Part shown: positions 1-8,111 of the stretch, piece by piece
Layout: the number at the start of each line of letters is the position of its first letter
Numbering within the stretch: position 1 is the first letter of the stretch
Origin: Clostridia bacterium
GTDB lineage: Bacteria; Bacillota; Sulfobacillia; SLMV01
Length of the DNA stretch: 36,497 nt
Assembly: GCA_003551365.1 (NCBI GenBank)
Contig: PUMM01000057.1
Span: forward strand, 1 to 36,497
Direction: 5' to 3'
Notes under the pieces: generated by a model
Told to the model about the DNA's origin: nothing
Databases searched by the model: none
What the model saw: only the letters and a program-made list of their open reading frames with translations
Program-made: the position numbers and the translations under genes

Positions 1-856
1 CCGCCACTTCCTCCGCCTGCCGGAAGTGGGGGCGGACGATCTCCCAGGCTTCTTTGTGCAGCTCTTCGGGCCGCATTCTCTCCGGATTGCCCGGGATACC
101 CTCTTGCAGCAGGTTGGGGCGGGAGTTGGCCTCGCGGTAAATGGGGAGCAGGTACTGCACGCCCGCCAGAACCAGTGGAGCCTGATCATCTCCCAGTACG
201 TCGCGCAGCCCGTTATCTATCTCAGAGAAGAAACGATATAGGTCGCTGCGCGCATCGTCGCTTTCGTACCCCTGCCCGTGGTATATGGCCTGACTTCCCC
301 CGCGTCCATCCCGCATCCCGGTGCGGAACTGCAGATGGTCGTCCGGGTCCACGGTGCCCAGCACTTCATCCAGACTGGTGGGCATATCGCCGAGGTCCTC
401 CACCGGGTTCACGTTGAAGCGCGAGCCCTGAAAGAGACGCACCTGGTTCTTACTCAGCGCCAGTATGTAGAAGCGACCGTCACCGGTGGACAGCGGCAGG
501 AGCGGTTTGATGTGGAATCTGTCCCCGACGGTAACCAGCTGGCGGAAGCGCAGTGGGACGCGGTAGTGCAGAAACTCCTCAGGGTTGACGAAGACTGCGA
601 GACCATCGCTCTGGTGCTGCCAGAAAATCGTCTCGCGTTCCAGGGTCTGAGCTGGACGTAGAAGTTCATCTACGTCGGCAGTGCGCATTCCGTAGTCAAT
701 GAGGTCGTTGCGGGCACGACGCATCAGGTTCTTGAAGGTGATGGCATCGCCCTGGGTGTGGGCACCGGTCCGGTGCGTCGGCATGAACAGTGATACGGCC
801 GGTCCCCCGTGATAATCCATCAGTGTGCGTATTCGATCCATGGTCAATACATCCAT
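1..856 (-). CDS. baeRF family 3-like protein (partial, 3' end outside window)
   Basis: An open minus-strand frame of 285 codons runs off the left edge, so the C-terminus is missing. The start ATG at 856-854 has a GGGAGGG Shine-Dalgarno six bases upstream. The N-terminal half has features I associate with the bacterial archaeo-eukaryotic release factor family (baeRF family 3): an early VSLFMPTHR segment, then FWQHQSDGLAVF around residue 82 and GDRFHIKPLLPL followed by GDGRFYILALS near residues 112-135. Family members are predicted to act on ribosomes or tRNA, but their biochemical role is mostly unknown, so no function is claimed. It is transcribed in the same direction as the symporter gene upstream of it, with a gap of about 160 bases, and may or may not share its transcript. 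The family assignment is from memory of motifs. Confidence 0.7.
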   Translation of the reverse strand, partial: MDVLTMDRIRTLMDYHGGPAVSLFMPTHRTGAHTQGDAITFKNLMRRARNDLIDYGMRTADVDELLRPAQTLERETIFWQHQSDGLAVFVNPEEFLHYRVPLRFRQLVTVGDRFHIKPLLPLSTGDGRFYILALSKNQVRLFQGSRFNVNPVEDLGDMPTSLDEVLGTVDPDDHLQFRTGMRDGRGGSQAIYHGQGYESDDARSDLYRFFSEIDNGLRDVLGDDQAPLVLAGVQYLLPIYREANSRPNLLQEGIPGNPERMRPEELHKEAWEIVRPHFRQAEEVA

Positions 857-1018
857 GCGCAGCCCTCCCATCTGACGGGTACGCCCACGCGGCGCCCGAC
901 TGGAAACTGCATGCATCCGTCATATTTCATTTCGCCTCGAGCGCATTGGATTCCTTCGTGCCGACCGGTGGCCCGTGCCGCTGCACCGGCAGAAGCAGAC
1001 TGGATTAACTGTACCCGC

Positions 1019-2770
1019 TCACCATCCGGGGGGGAATGTCGTGAGATCTATCCCCCAGGCCACCGGCAGCCAGAAATAGGTCACCAGCGGCAGCAGCACT
1101 ATGGTGAGCAGTGTCAGCAGCAAACCGGCCTTGGCCATCTGCGGGATCGTGATGTAGCGGCTGCCGAATACCACGGCGTTCGGTGGGGTGCCTACCGGCA
1201 GCAGGAAGGCAAAGGAACCCGCCGTCGCACAGGTGATCATCAGTGCGTAGGGGTGAACCTGCATGGTGACGGCCATGGCCACCATTACCGGAAGCATCAT
1301 GGATACCGTGCCGGTGTTGGATGTGACGTTGGAGAGCAGAACCACCAGTGCGACCACCGCCAGCATAATTACCACCATGTGGACGCCGGCCAGGGCTGCC
1401 AGCTGATTGCCCACCCATTCGGACAGACCCGTTTCGGTGAAGCCGGTGGCGATGGCGATGCCTGCTCCAAACAGAAGCAAAATGCCCCAGGGGATCTCGA
1501 CGGCGCTGTCCCAATCCAACAGAAACTCGCCGCGAGCAAAATTGACCGGGATGAGAAATAGCAGGACAGCTCCCAGTACCGCGATTAGTGGGTCACTGAG
1601 TCCTGGAATCAGATCTTCCAGCAGCAGACTGCGAAAGATCCACAGCGCTGCCACACTCACAAATACTGCTCCCACCATTCTTTCCGGCCGCGTTATTGGC
1701 CCGAGCGATGCCAGCTGTCTCTCGACTACCTCCTCGCCTCCCCGGATGTGCCCCAGTTCCTTGATGGGAAAGGCGCGGATCAGATAGGCCCAGGCCAGCA
1801 GGGTGAAAACGACCGCAATGGGAAAGCCGTACAGAAGCCACTGGGCAAAGGATATGTCGGTATCGAACATGCTGCCGACCACGGAGGCAAAGATGGCGTT
1901 GGGAGGAGTACCGATCAGCGTTCCCACTCCCCCAATGGTTGCTGAATAGGCTATGCCCAGCATGAGGGCAGTCCCGAAGGAGAACCTGCCGAAGCTGGTA
2001 TCCACCCCCATATCCTCCTGGTTCACCAGTTCCGCCACCTGTCCGATGACTGCCATAGCTATGGGCAGCATCATCATGGCCGTGGCCGTGTTGCTTATCC
2101 ACATGGACAGAAAGGCTGTGGAGGCCATGAAGCCCAGGATCAGGGTCGGAGGGTTGGTCCCCACCTTGCTGATTATGGTCAGTGCCAGACGGCGGTGCAG
2201 ATTCCACCGCTGCATGCATACTGCCAGCGTGAAGCCACCCAGAAAGAGAAAGACGTTGGGATCGGCGTAACCCACCACGGTCTCCTCAAAGGAGACGACT
2301 CCTGTCAGCGGAAACAGTATCAGCGGCAAAAGCGAAGTGGCTGGTATTGGAAGGGCCTCGGTTACCCACCATATGGCCACCCATGCGGTGCAGGCTGCTG
2401 CTGACCGCATCAGCGGCGTAAAGGTTTCATTGGCAGGGAGGAAGAGAAGAATGAGTATAAAGGATATGGGTCCCAGGAATAGGCCCAGACGTTCGCGCAG
2501 ACCGTACGATGAGTGTCCCGCCCCCTCCGGTTCTCGCTCCGGCCCGGGGGAAGGAGGAGGTGGCGAGCCCGCCCCCGACGCATCTCCGGGCGACCTCCGC
2601 TCGTCATCTGCCTCATCGTCTTCTTCGTCGCTTCCCTCTTCGTATTCCATCTGTGCCTCATCCGAACACCCCTGGTGGATCCAGGTGAGTGGATTCAACG
2701 CGGCTTTCGTTCGCTCGCTGCAGGAGTGCAGTGTGTTCCACAAGCCCTGCGCCGATGTGACACTGATCAT
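1019..2770 (-). CDS. DASS (SLC13) family sodium:C4-dicarboxylate symporter
   Basis: A 583-residue polytopic membrane protein of the divalent anion:sodium symporter family, predicted to import succinate, fumarate or malate with sodium. It has the two family repeats: SNTATAMMMLPIA and SNTGTVSMMLPV (the SNT sodium/substrate motifs), and the paired GTPPNAIF and GTPPNAVVF loops. The start ATG at 2770 follows GGGAGGAAAG at a good distance; the frame stays open 38 codons further upstream but without a ribosome site. Unusually, the first transmembrane segment begins only near residue 95. Before it come a strongly acidic stretch (residues about 37-57, Glu/Asp runs) and a Pro-rich linker (about 70-82). 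Substrate choice is inferred from the neighbouring fumarase and malic enzyme genes; sulfate or other dianions cannot be excluded from sequence alone. Confidence 0.9.
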   Translation of the reverse strand: MISVTSAQGLWNTLHSCSERTKAALNPLTWIHQGCSDEAQMEYEEGSDEEDDEADDERRSPGDASGAGSPPPPSPGPEREPEGAGHSSYGLRERLGLFLGPISFILILLFLPANETFTPLMRSAAACTAWVAIWWVTEALPIPATSLLPLILFPLTGVVSFEETVVGYADPNVFLFLGGFTLAVCMQRWNLHRRLALTIISKVGTNPPTLILGFMASTAFLSMWISNTATAMMMLPIAMAVIGQVAELVNQEDMGVDTSFGRFSFGTALMLGIAYSATIGGVGTLIGTPPNAIFASVVGSMFDTDISFAQWLLYGFPIAVVFTLLAWAYLIRAFPIKELGHIRGGEEVVERQLASLGPITRPERMVGAVFVSVAALWIFRSLLLEDLIPGLSDPLIAVLGAVLLFLIPVNFARGEFLLDWDSAVEIPWGILLLFGAGIAIATGFTETGLSEWVGNQLAALAGVHMVVIMLAVVALVVLLSNVTSNTGTVSMMLPVMVAMAVTMQVHPYALMITCATAGSFAFLLPVGTPPNAVVFGSRYITIPQMAKAGLLLTLLTIVLLPLVTYFWLPVAWGIDLTTFPPGW

Positions 2771-3429
2771 CTGGTCTTTCCTCCCTGATGTCGGCCAGTT
2801 TCCGGCATCTACCCGGTGCCAGTACATCCCGTCAGAATGAGATTCTACCAGATGGCCGCCCGGAAAACGACCGTTCGAGTGCAAATTTGTGTGCTAATTA
2901 CTGCGATCTCTGCTGAAGCTAAGCGTTGTGATTCCCGTAACGATCTTTGCCGGATATAGTCTATCTTATCACCCCCCGGTGTGCAACAGTCGATATTCTA
3001 CAACTGCACTAACGTCAATCTGGGCTGCCACCCGGCCGATCTCGACAGGTTGAGTGCCGCTGCACTGGTTATATGAGATAAATCGCTGTGTCAGTCCCGA
3101 AACACAGCGGCACCCGCCGGCACCCCGCACCCCAGAGGCGGATTTCGTCACATAATCCCTTTGCCGGAAATGGAGAGTGAACTCATGTGAACGGGAGCAC
3201 AGCTGGCAGCTTGCTGGCAGTGAATTACCGGATTGTAGGTGTTCACGATGATATATTGCAGGGTCCGGGGACTCTGCCCGGATCGGCCCGCTGACGGACG
3301 GGCTGAGCGCATCAGCATATGGAATTCATGGTAGGCGCTGGCATGATGCCCTCCATATCAGGGCGCGGCGCAATGGCAGCTGCGCTGCTTTAGTCACGCT
3401 TAACGAGAAGTAGCAGAAATCAATGTGCA
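2771..3429. other. Intergenic divergent region between symporter and DUF3870 genes
   Basis: About 660 bases between divergently read genes, so it should hold the promoters for both. On the minus strand a TTGACG...TATCGA pair with a 17-base spacer lies near 3005-3034 and could be a symporter promoter, but the -10 match is poor. No plus-strand promoter stands out. Short open frames here lack ribosome sites and conserved motifs, and I see no RNA gene. Confidence 0.4.
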
Positions 3430-3903
3430 ATGGTGGGAAGGAGTTTATACTGCTATGTAGAACTACGAAACAAGACAGATCACTTACGCCACATTGTCAG
3501 CGGAAGACAGGGTGCGGAAAGGAGAGACGAAACTATAGTAGGCGGGGACCGGGGAGAGGGACAATCGAGCGGAAAGAAGTATCCGGATACCATATTCATT
3601 CCCGGTTACGCCAAGCTTCCGGACGGAATCACTGCCCGTGAAATATTCTCCGTGGTTGGAATCGGCCTGGAGATTGATGGGGAAGAGGGAGTCATAGTTG
3701 CCGCTGACTGCACCCTGGCGACTGACGTGGCAAAGCGCTTTTTCTCCAAGATTGTGGAGGGGAAGAAGCTGGTGGAGGATTACGAGTACATCGTGCATGA
3801 GGTGGAGATGCGCTACCACGGCAACGCCCAGAAATCGTTGATCAGTGCTCTGCGCATCGCCCGTGACAAATATACGGTGTACCGGGACAAGATGAATCTC
3901 TGA
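3430..3903 (+). CDS. DUF3870 domain protein
   Basis: The conserved part starts near residue 52 of this frame with YPDTIFIPGYAKLPDGITA and continues through GIGLEIDGEEGVIVAADCTLAT to RYHGNAQKSLISALRIA at the C-terminus, the pattern of DUF3870, a small family of about 100 residues of unknown function found in anaerobic Firmicutes. The start is unresolved. The ATG at 3430 gives a 157-residue product with an unconserved N-terminal 50 residues and no convincing ribosome site. A good GGAAAGGAG at 3516-3524 lies just upstream of the conserved region, but no ATG, GTG or TTG follows it in frame; only an ATA at 3535 sits at a plausible distance (10 bases). Its place between the symporter and fumarase suggests a link to dicarboxylate metabolism, which is inference. 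Confidence 0.75.
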   Translation: MVGRSLYCYVELRNKTDHLRHIVSGRQGAERRDETIVGGDRGEGQSSGKKYPDTIFIPGYAKLPDGITAREIFSVVGIGLEIDGEEGVIVAADCTLATDVAKRFFSKIVEGKKLVEDYEYIVHEVEMRYHGNAQKSLISALRIARDKYTVYRDKMNL

Positions 3904-4039
3904 AACCGCATCTGGACGGAATGATCGCAGGGTGATTCCGAAAGGAGCGGGAGCCGTCTGAAACCCCGGCCGTCGGGCAGACCCCGATGGCAGAAAGGGA
4001 TGAGGAGCCGGCCCGAGCTGCACTGAGGGCTGGCTTTTT
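3904..4039 (+). promoter_or_regulatory. Possible structured leader RNA upstream of fumarase genes
   Basis: The 100 bases between the DUF3870 stop and the terminator fold into several consistent elements: CGGAAT/ATTCCG around 3917-3940, enclosed by GACGG/CCGTC; then CCGTCGGG/CCCGATGG (about 3970-3990) whose loop CAGAC is complementary to GTCTG at about 3956-3960, a pseudoknot-like arrangement. A terminator follows and the fumarase ribosome site lies just beyond it. This is the layout of a transcription-attenuating leader. It matches no riboswitch class I know, and could also be only an ornate 3' end of the DUF3870 transcript. Confidence 0.35.
4006..4039 (+). terminator. Intrinsic terminator before fumarase alpha
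   Basis: Nine-base-pair stem AGCCGGCCC / GGGCTGGCT (one G-T pair) with a 12-base loop, followed directly by TTTTT. It ends about 30 bases before the fumarase start, so it either ends the DUF3870 transcript or attenuates the fumarase operon. Confidence 0.7.
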
Positions 4040-4072
4040 GTGTTGTATGGACGTACAGAAAGGGGGATGAAG

Positions 4073-4915
4073 GTGAGAGAAATCGACGTTGAACAGGTGA
4101 AGGATACGGTCAGCGATCTATGTGTCCGGGCCAACTACCATCTACCCGATGACGTCATGGATGTGTTGAAGAGGGCCACTGAAGAGGAAGAGTCACCGGT
4201 GGGCCGGGAAGTGCTGGAACTCATCATAGAAAATGCCGAAACCGCCTCTGCGGAAGAGATGCCCATCTGTCAGGATACCGGGTCTGCGGTGATCTTCCTG
4301 GATGTCGGTCAGGATGTTCGCTTCGTCGGAGGAGACCTGGAGGAGGCCATTAACCGGGGAGTTGCCGAGGGTTACGAAGCCGGATACCTGCGGAAGTCAA
4401 TGACGGTGGACCCGTTCCAGCGGGACAACACCGGAGATAACACTCCCGCGATCATACACACCCAGATCGTGCCCGGTGATCAGGTGAGGATTGTAGTGGC
4501 GCCCAAGGGCGGCGGATCGGAGAACATGAGCGCCGCACGCGGACTCACCCCGGCCGACGGTCCCGAGGGTGTCAAAGACTTCGTGGTTGACACCGTGAGC
4601 CGGGCCGGATCCAATCCATGCCCGCCCATAATCGTGGGAGTCGGGGTTGGCAGCACACTGGAGAAGGCCGTCCTTCTGGCCAAGAAGGCGCTGATCCGTC
4701 CGGCACGAAAACCCCACCCGGAAGAGCACATCGCCGAACTGGAGCGAGATACCCTCGCGGCGGTCAACGATCTGGGGATCGGTCCGCAGGGTCTCGGTGG
4801 ACGCACGACGGCCCTGGCGGTGCATATCGAACCCCACTCGTCGCACATCGCCTCGCTCCTGGCCGCAGTGAACATCCAGTGCCACGCCGCACGGCATGCG
4901 GAAGCCACCCTGTAG
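4073..4915 (+). CDS. Class I fumarase, alpha (N-terminal) subunit
   Basis: This 280-residue protein is the large subunit of the oxygen-sensitive [4Fe-4S] class I fumarase/tartrate dehydratase family, which interconverts fumarate and malate in the cytoplasm. Three cluster cysteines are visible: Cys66 in PICQDTGS, Cys183 in SNPCPP and Cys270 in IQCHAARH. Other family motifs are PKGGGSENMS and GVGVGSTLEKAV. I prefer the GTG at 4073 because the AAAGGGGG ribosome site ends six bases before it; an in-frame ATG at 4067 touches that site and is less likely. The beta subunit follows after 13 bases. L-tartrate dehydratase is the main alternative, but the malic enzyme and FrdAB genes downstream favour fumarase. 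Confidence 0.92.
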   Translation: MREIDVEQVKDTVSDLCVRANYHLPDDVMDVLKRATEEEESPVGREVLELIIENAETASAEEMPICQDTGSAVIFLDVGQDVRFVGGDLEEAINRGVAEGYEAGYLRKSMTVDPFQRDNTGDNTPAIIHTQIVPGDQVRIVVAPKGGGSENMSAARGLTPADGPEGVKDFVVDTVSRAGSNPCPPIIVGVGVGSTLEKAVLLAKKALIRPARKPHPEEHIAELERDTLAAVNDLGIGPQGLGGRTTALAVHIEPHSSHIASLLAAVNIQCHAARHAEATL

Positions 4916-4928
4916 GAGGTGACGTGAA

Positions 4929-5477
4929 GTGGAGAAGAGAATATCTGCGCCGCTGACCGACAGCGACATCGAAGCGCTGGAGGCGGGAGACAAGGTCCTG
5001 ATTGACGGTGTGATCTACACTGGGCGGGATGCCGCGCACAAGCGTCTGGTGGAGACGCTGGAACGTGGTGAGGACCTGCCCGTGAATCTGGAGGGACAGA
5101 TCATCTATTACGTCGGACCGTGCCCGGCCAAGCCCGGCGACCCCATCGGCTCGGCTGGCCCGACGACCAGCGGGCGGATGGATGCCTACACGCCAACCAT
5201 GCTGGATGTCGGATTGCGCGGCATGATCGGCAAGGGTAATCGATCCGACGAGGTAGTCGAGGCCATAAAGGAGCACAAGGGAGTTTACCTGCTGGCGATA
5301 GGCGGGGCCGGTGCACTGCTGGCCAAATGCGTGAAAAAGGCCGAGGTCGTGGCCTATGAGGAACTGGGACCGGAAGCCATCTTCCGGCTGGAAGTCGAGG
5401 AGTTCCCGGTCGTAGTTGGAGTGGATGCGGCCGGAAATGACATATATGTACAGGGACGACAGGAATACGCCCGCTGA
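4929..5477 (+). CDS. Class I fumarase, beta (C-terminal) subunit
   Basis: The 182-residue partner of the preceding gene, forming the C-terminal swivelling domain of class I fumarase. It shows the family motifs GPCPAKPGDPIGSAGPTTSGRMD, in which the Ser-Ala-Gly-Pro-Thr-Thr stretch binds substrate, and GKGNRSDEV, IGGAGALLAKCV and FPVVVGVDAAGND. Translation begins at GTG 4929 behind an AGGAGGTGA site that overlaps the alpha stop codon, so the two subunits are coupled and probably made in equal amounts. The length is typical for a split two-subunit enzyme. Confidence 0.92.
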   Translation: MEKRISAPLTDSDIEALEAGDKVLIDGVIYTGRDAAHKRLVETLERGEDLPVNLEGQIIYYVGPCPAKPGDPIGSAGPTTSGRMDAYTPTMLDVGLRGMIGKGNRSDEVVEAIKEHKGVYLLAIGGAGALLAKCVKKAEVVAYEELGPEAIFRLEVEEFPVVVGVDAAGNDIYVQGRQEYAR

Positions 5478-5495
5478 AAGAAAGGAGAGTTGTGC

Positions 5496-6740
5496 ATGTC
5501 CGTACGTGACGAAGCACTGAAGCTGCACCGGGACAATGGGGGAAAAATTGAGGTGATCAGCAAGGTTCCGGTCAACACGCGCGACGACCTGACCCTGGCC
5601 TACACCCCGGGGGTTGCCGAACCCTGCAAGGAAATCGCTGACGACCCCGACATGCTCTACGAGTACACCAACAAGTCCAACCTGGTCGCGGTTGTCTCCG
5701 ATGGCTCCGCCGTACTCGGGCTGGGCAACATAGGTGGCGGCGCCTCCATGCCGGTCATGGAAGGCAAATGTGTCCTGTTCAAATGTTTCGGCGGGGTCGA
5801 TGCCTTCCCCATCTGCGTCAACACGCAGGAAGTCGATGATATTGTAAACTTGGTCAAGTGGTTGGAACCGACTTTTGGGGGAGTCAATCTGGAGGATATT
5901 GCCGCGCCAAACTGTTTCGAGGTGGAGCGCCGCCTGAAGGAAGAGACCAACCTGCCGATATTCCACGACGATCAGCACGGCACTGCAGTGGTCGTGCTTG
6001 CCGCCATTTTCAATGCTCTCAAGGTAGTGAACAAGGAAATAGGGGAGGTCAGTGTTTCCGTGGTCGGAGCCGGAGCCGCCGGCGTGGCCACTACCAAGCT
6101 GCTGCTGGATCTCGGTGTCGATGATGTGATCCTCGTCGATCGGACCGGAATCGTACACGAGGGGCGCGAGGAGGGCATGAACCCGGCCAAGGAAGAGATG
6201 GCCCGGCGCAGCAACAAGGAGGGCCGTACCGGTTCGCTGGCCGATGCGATGGCCGATACTGACATATTCATCGGCCTGTCGGGGCCCGAACTGGTGGACC
6301 GGGACATGGTGGCGCGCATGAAGGACGATGCCATCGTCTTCGCCATGGCCAATCCGGTACCGGAGATCTACCCGGACGAGGCGGCAGCCGGCGGGGCCCG
6401 GGTCATCGGAACTGGTCGTTCCGACTTCCCCAACCAGATCAACAACGTCCTCGGCTTCCCCGGCATTCTGCGCGGGGCGCTGGATGTAAGAGCCACCGAC
6501 ATCAACGAGGAGATGAAGATCGCCTCCGCCCGTGCCCTGGCCGAGGTGATCCCGGAGTCCGAGCTGCACGAAGAGTTTGTGATTGCCGAGAGCTTCGATC
6601 GCAAGGTTGTCCCGGCAATTGCTGCTGAGGTGGCCAGAGCGGCAATGGATACCGGTGTGGCGCGGATCGAGCGCGACCCGGACGAAATAGCTGCTACGGC
6701 AGAGAAACTGGTTGACAAGGCCAACAGGTTCTTCAAGTGA
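5496..6740 (+). CDS. NAD(P)-dependent malic enzyme
   Basis: A 414-residue single-domain bacterial malic enzyme that decarboxylates malate to pyruvate with reduction of NAD(P). Visible motifs: LTLAYTPGVAEPCKEI and SAVLGLGNIGGGASMPVMEGK (substrate region), FGGVNLEDIAAPNCFEVE, the metal-binding FHDDQHGTAVV, and a Rossmann motif VVGAGAAGVATTKLLL followed by a charged strand end (VDRTG). The start ATG at 5496 follows AAAGGAG with an 8-base gap. The in-frame TTG at 5490 is not preferred. The C-terminal half continues with IFANANP-like FAMANPVPEIYPDEA and FPNQINNVLGFPGILRGALD. Cofactor preference cannot be fixed by eye. It directly follows fumarase, forming a fumarate-malate-pyruvate route. Confidence 0.93.
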   Translation: MSVRDEALKLHRDNGGKIEVISKVPVNTRDDLTLAYTPGVAEPCKEIADDPDMLYEYTNKSNLVAVVSDGSAVLGLGNIGGGASMPVMEGKCVLFKCFGGVDAFPICVNTQEVDDIVNLVKWLEPTFGGVNLEDIAAPNCFEVERRLKEETNLPIFHDDQHGTAVVVLAAIFNALKVVNKEIGEVSVSVVGAGAAGVATTKLLLDLGVDDVILVDRTGIVHEGREEGMNPAKEEMARRSNKEGRTGSLADAMADTDIFIGLSGPELVDRDMVARMKDDAIVFAMANPVPEIYPDEAAAGGARVIGTGRSDFPNQINNVLGFPGILRGALDVRATDINEEMKIASARALAEVIPESELHEEFVIAESFDRKVVPAIAAEVARAAMDTGVARIERDPDEIAATAEKLVDKANRFFK

Positions 6741-6751
6741 GGTCAGCGCAG

Positions 6752-6779
6752 GGGCCGGGGAGTTTGCGCTCCCCGGCCC
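6752..6779 (+). other. Strong hairpin between malic enzyme and hdrC
   Basis: Perfect 11-bp inverted repeat GGGCCGGGGAG / CTCCCCGGCCC with a six-base loop, 11 bases after the malic enzyme stop. There is no T-tract after it, and the hdrC ribosome site follows within a few bases. It may stabilise or separate the upstream and downstream parts of one transcript rather than end it. Confidence 0.6.
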
Positions 6780-6797
6780 AAGAAGGGGGCGGACAGA

Positions 6798-7199
6798 GTG
6801 AAACTGACACGGCACGGACTGCACAGCGAGATGATCGAAAAGATTGAGGAGATCAGCGGCGAGGAGATCTCCAACTGTTACCAGTGCGGCAAGTGCTCGG
6901 CGGGCTGCCCGGTCGCGGAGGAAATGGGTACGCTGCCCCACCGGGTGATCCGGCACCTGCAGCTGGGACAGGATGAGAGGGCCCTGACGGCTGAGGCCGT
7001 TTGGTTCTGCACTTCCTGTCACACCTGCGAGTCCAGATGCCCCAAGGAGTTCGACCTGTCTCGCGTGATGGAGGCACTGCGGGCGGTGCTGCTGCGGCGG
7101 GGTGAGGGTCCGGTGCGACCGGAGGAGCTGCCGCCGGAACTGTTTGCCGGGGCTCCTCAACAGGCCATCGTTAGCTGCTATCGCAAATACGTAAGTTGA
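6798..7199 (+). CDS. hdrC: Heterodisulfide reductase subunit C-like iron-sulfur protein
   Basis: A small soluble protein of 133 residues that carries two ferredoxin-type [4Fe-4S] motifs: Cys27-x2-Cys30-x2-Cys33-x3-Cys37-Pro and Cys71-x2-Cys74-x2-Cys77-x3-Cys81-Pro. This is the HdrC pattern; the protein passes electrons between HdrA and HdrB. Translation starts at GTG 6798 behind an AGGGGGCGGA site. It opens a nine-gene run with very tight spacing. HdrC of this soluble type lacks the heme-containing membrane partner HdrE, which fits a cytoplasmic HdrABC complex. Confidence 0.9.
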   Translation: MKLTRHGLHSEMIEKIEEISGEEISNCYQCGKCSAGCPVAEEMGTLPHRVIRHLQLGQDERALTAEAVWFCTSCHTCESRCPKEFDLSRVMEALRAVLLRRGEGPVRPEELPPELFAGAPQQAIVSCYRKYVS

Positions 7200-7243
7200 G
7201 CCGGCCGACTCAGTCGTCGGTCAAGGAAAGGTATGAAGTGTCC

Positions 7244-8110
7244 ATGAAATACGGCTACTATCCCGGCTGTACCTTATATCAGCAGGCCGAGGCGTTCGAC
7301 GTCACGACGCGGGAAAGTGCCCGCGCGTTGGGCATTGAACTGGAGGAACTGGAGAACTGGCAGTGCTGCGGCGCAGTTTTTCCCATGGCCACGGATGCCG
7401 ACATCAATCTTGCCGCGCCGTTCCGCGCCCTGGCATTTGCGCATCAGGCCGGGGTGGAGCTGGTCACGGTGTGCGCCGGTTGCCTCAACGTCCTGCGCCG
7501 CACCAACAATCTGGTGCGGAGCGATGTGGAGACGCGCGATAAGCTCATCGATTTTGTCGAGGAAGAATACGCGGGCGAGGGTCGGGTGCACCACCTGCTC
7601 GAGCTGCTACGGGACCAGGTGGGGTTCGACAGAGTGGGCGAGAGGGTGCGGCGGAGCCTGAACGGGTTGCGGGTTGCTCCCTACTACGGATGCCTGCTCC
7701 TGCGACCCACCGAGGAAATGGCTTTTGACGACGGGGAGGATCCGCAGATCCTCGAGGACATGCTGAGGGAGATTGGGGCCGAACCGGTGGAGTATCCGCT
7801 CAGGTTGGATTGCTGCGGCGCCTACCTGTCGATCGGTGAACCGGGCAAGCGCAGGAATCGAGCGTCCCTGGCAGTCCTGCGGTCGGCCTGCACAGCGGGA
7901 GCTGAGGCCATAGTGACCAGCTGTCCGCTGTGCGCCTACAACCTGGAACAGTGCATGCAGGAGGAACCGGAGGTCGAGGACGTACCAGTACTGTATTTCA
8001 GCCAGGTTCTGGCCTACGCGCTCGGGCTTGACGCGGAGAGCTGCGGATTGGAACCGGACGGAATGCACGCGGATGTGTGCAAAAAAATGGGCATCGGCGA
8101 GGTGAAGTGA
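7244..8110 (+). CDS. hdrB: Heterodisulfide reductase subunit B
   Basis: HdrB-type protein of 288 residues with both CCG domains complete: first YPGC..., WQCCGAVFP and VCAGC; second YYGC..., LDCCGAY and SCPLC. In methanogens these cysteines hold two non-cubane [4Fe-4S] clusters where the heterodisulfide is reduced. In bacteria without coenzymes M and B the acceptor is usually unknown. Here the adjoining FrdAB-like genes suggest electrons pass onward to a fumarate reductase. Start: ATG 7244 matches the conserved MKYGYYPGC beginning; a GTG at 7238 with better spacing to AAGGAAAGG is possible. The frame extends further to a TTG overlapping the hdrC stop, which is not supported. Confidence 0.9.
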   Translation: MKYGYYPGCTLYQQAEAFDVTTRESARALGIELEELENWQCCGAVFPMATDADINLAAPFRALAFAHQAGVELVTVCAGCLNVLRRTNNLVRSDVETRDKLIDFVEEEYAGEGRVHHLLELLRDQVGFDRVGERVRRSLNGLRVAPYYGCLLLRPTEEMAFDDGEDPQILEDMLREIGAEPVEYPLRLDCCGAYLSIGEPGKRRNRASLAVLRSACTAGAEAIVTSCPLCAYNLEQCMQEEPEVEDVPVLYFSQVLAYALGLDAESCGLEPDGMHADVCKKMGIGEVK

Positions 8111-8111
8111 A

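Noticed and set aside
3935-3950. CCGAAAGGAGC resembling a glycine riboswitch element
   Set aside because: The other conserved glycine riboswitch parts are missing, and the downstream genes are not glycine related.
4764-7160. 798-codon open frame on the minus strand
   Set aside because: It lies fully antisense to fumarase, malic enzyme and hdrC, all strongly identified, and its product lacks any recognisable domain; long antisense frames are common in GC-rich genes.
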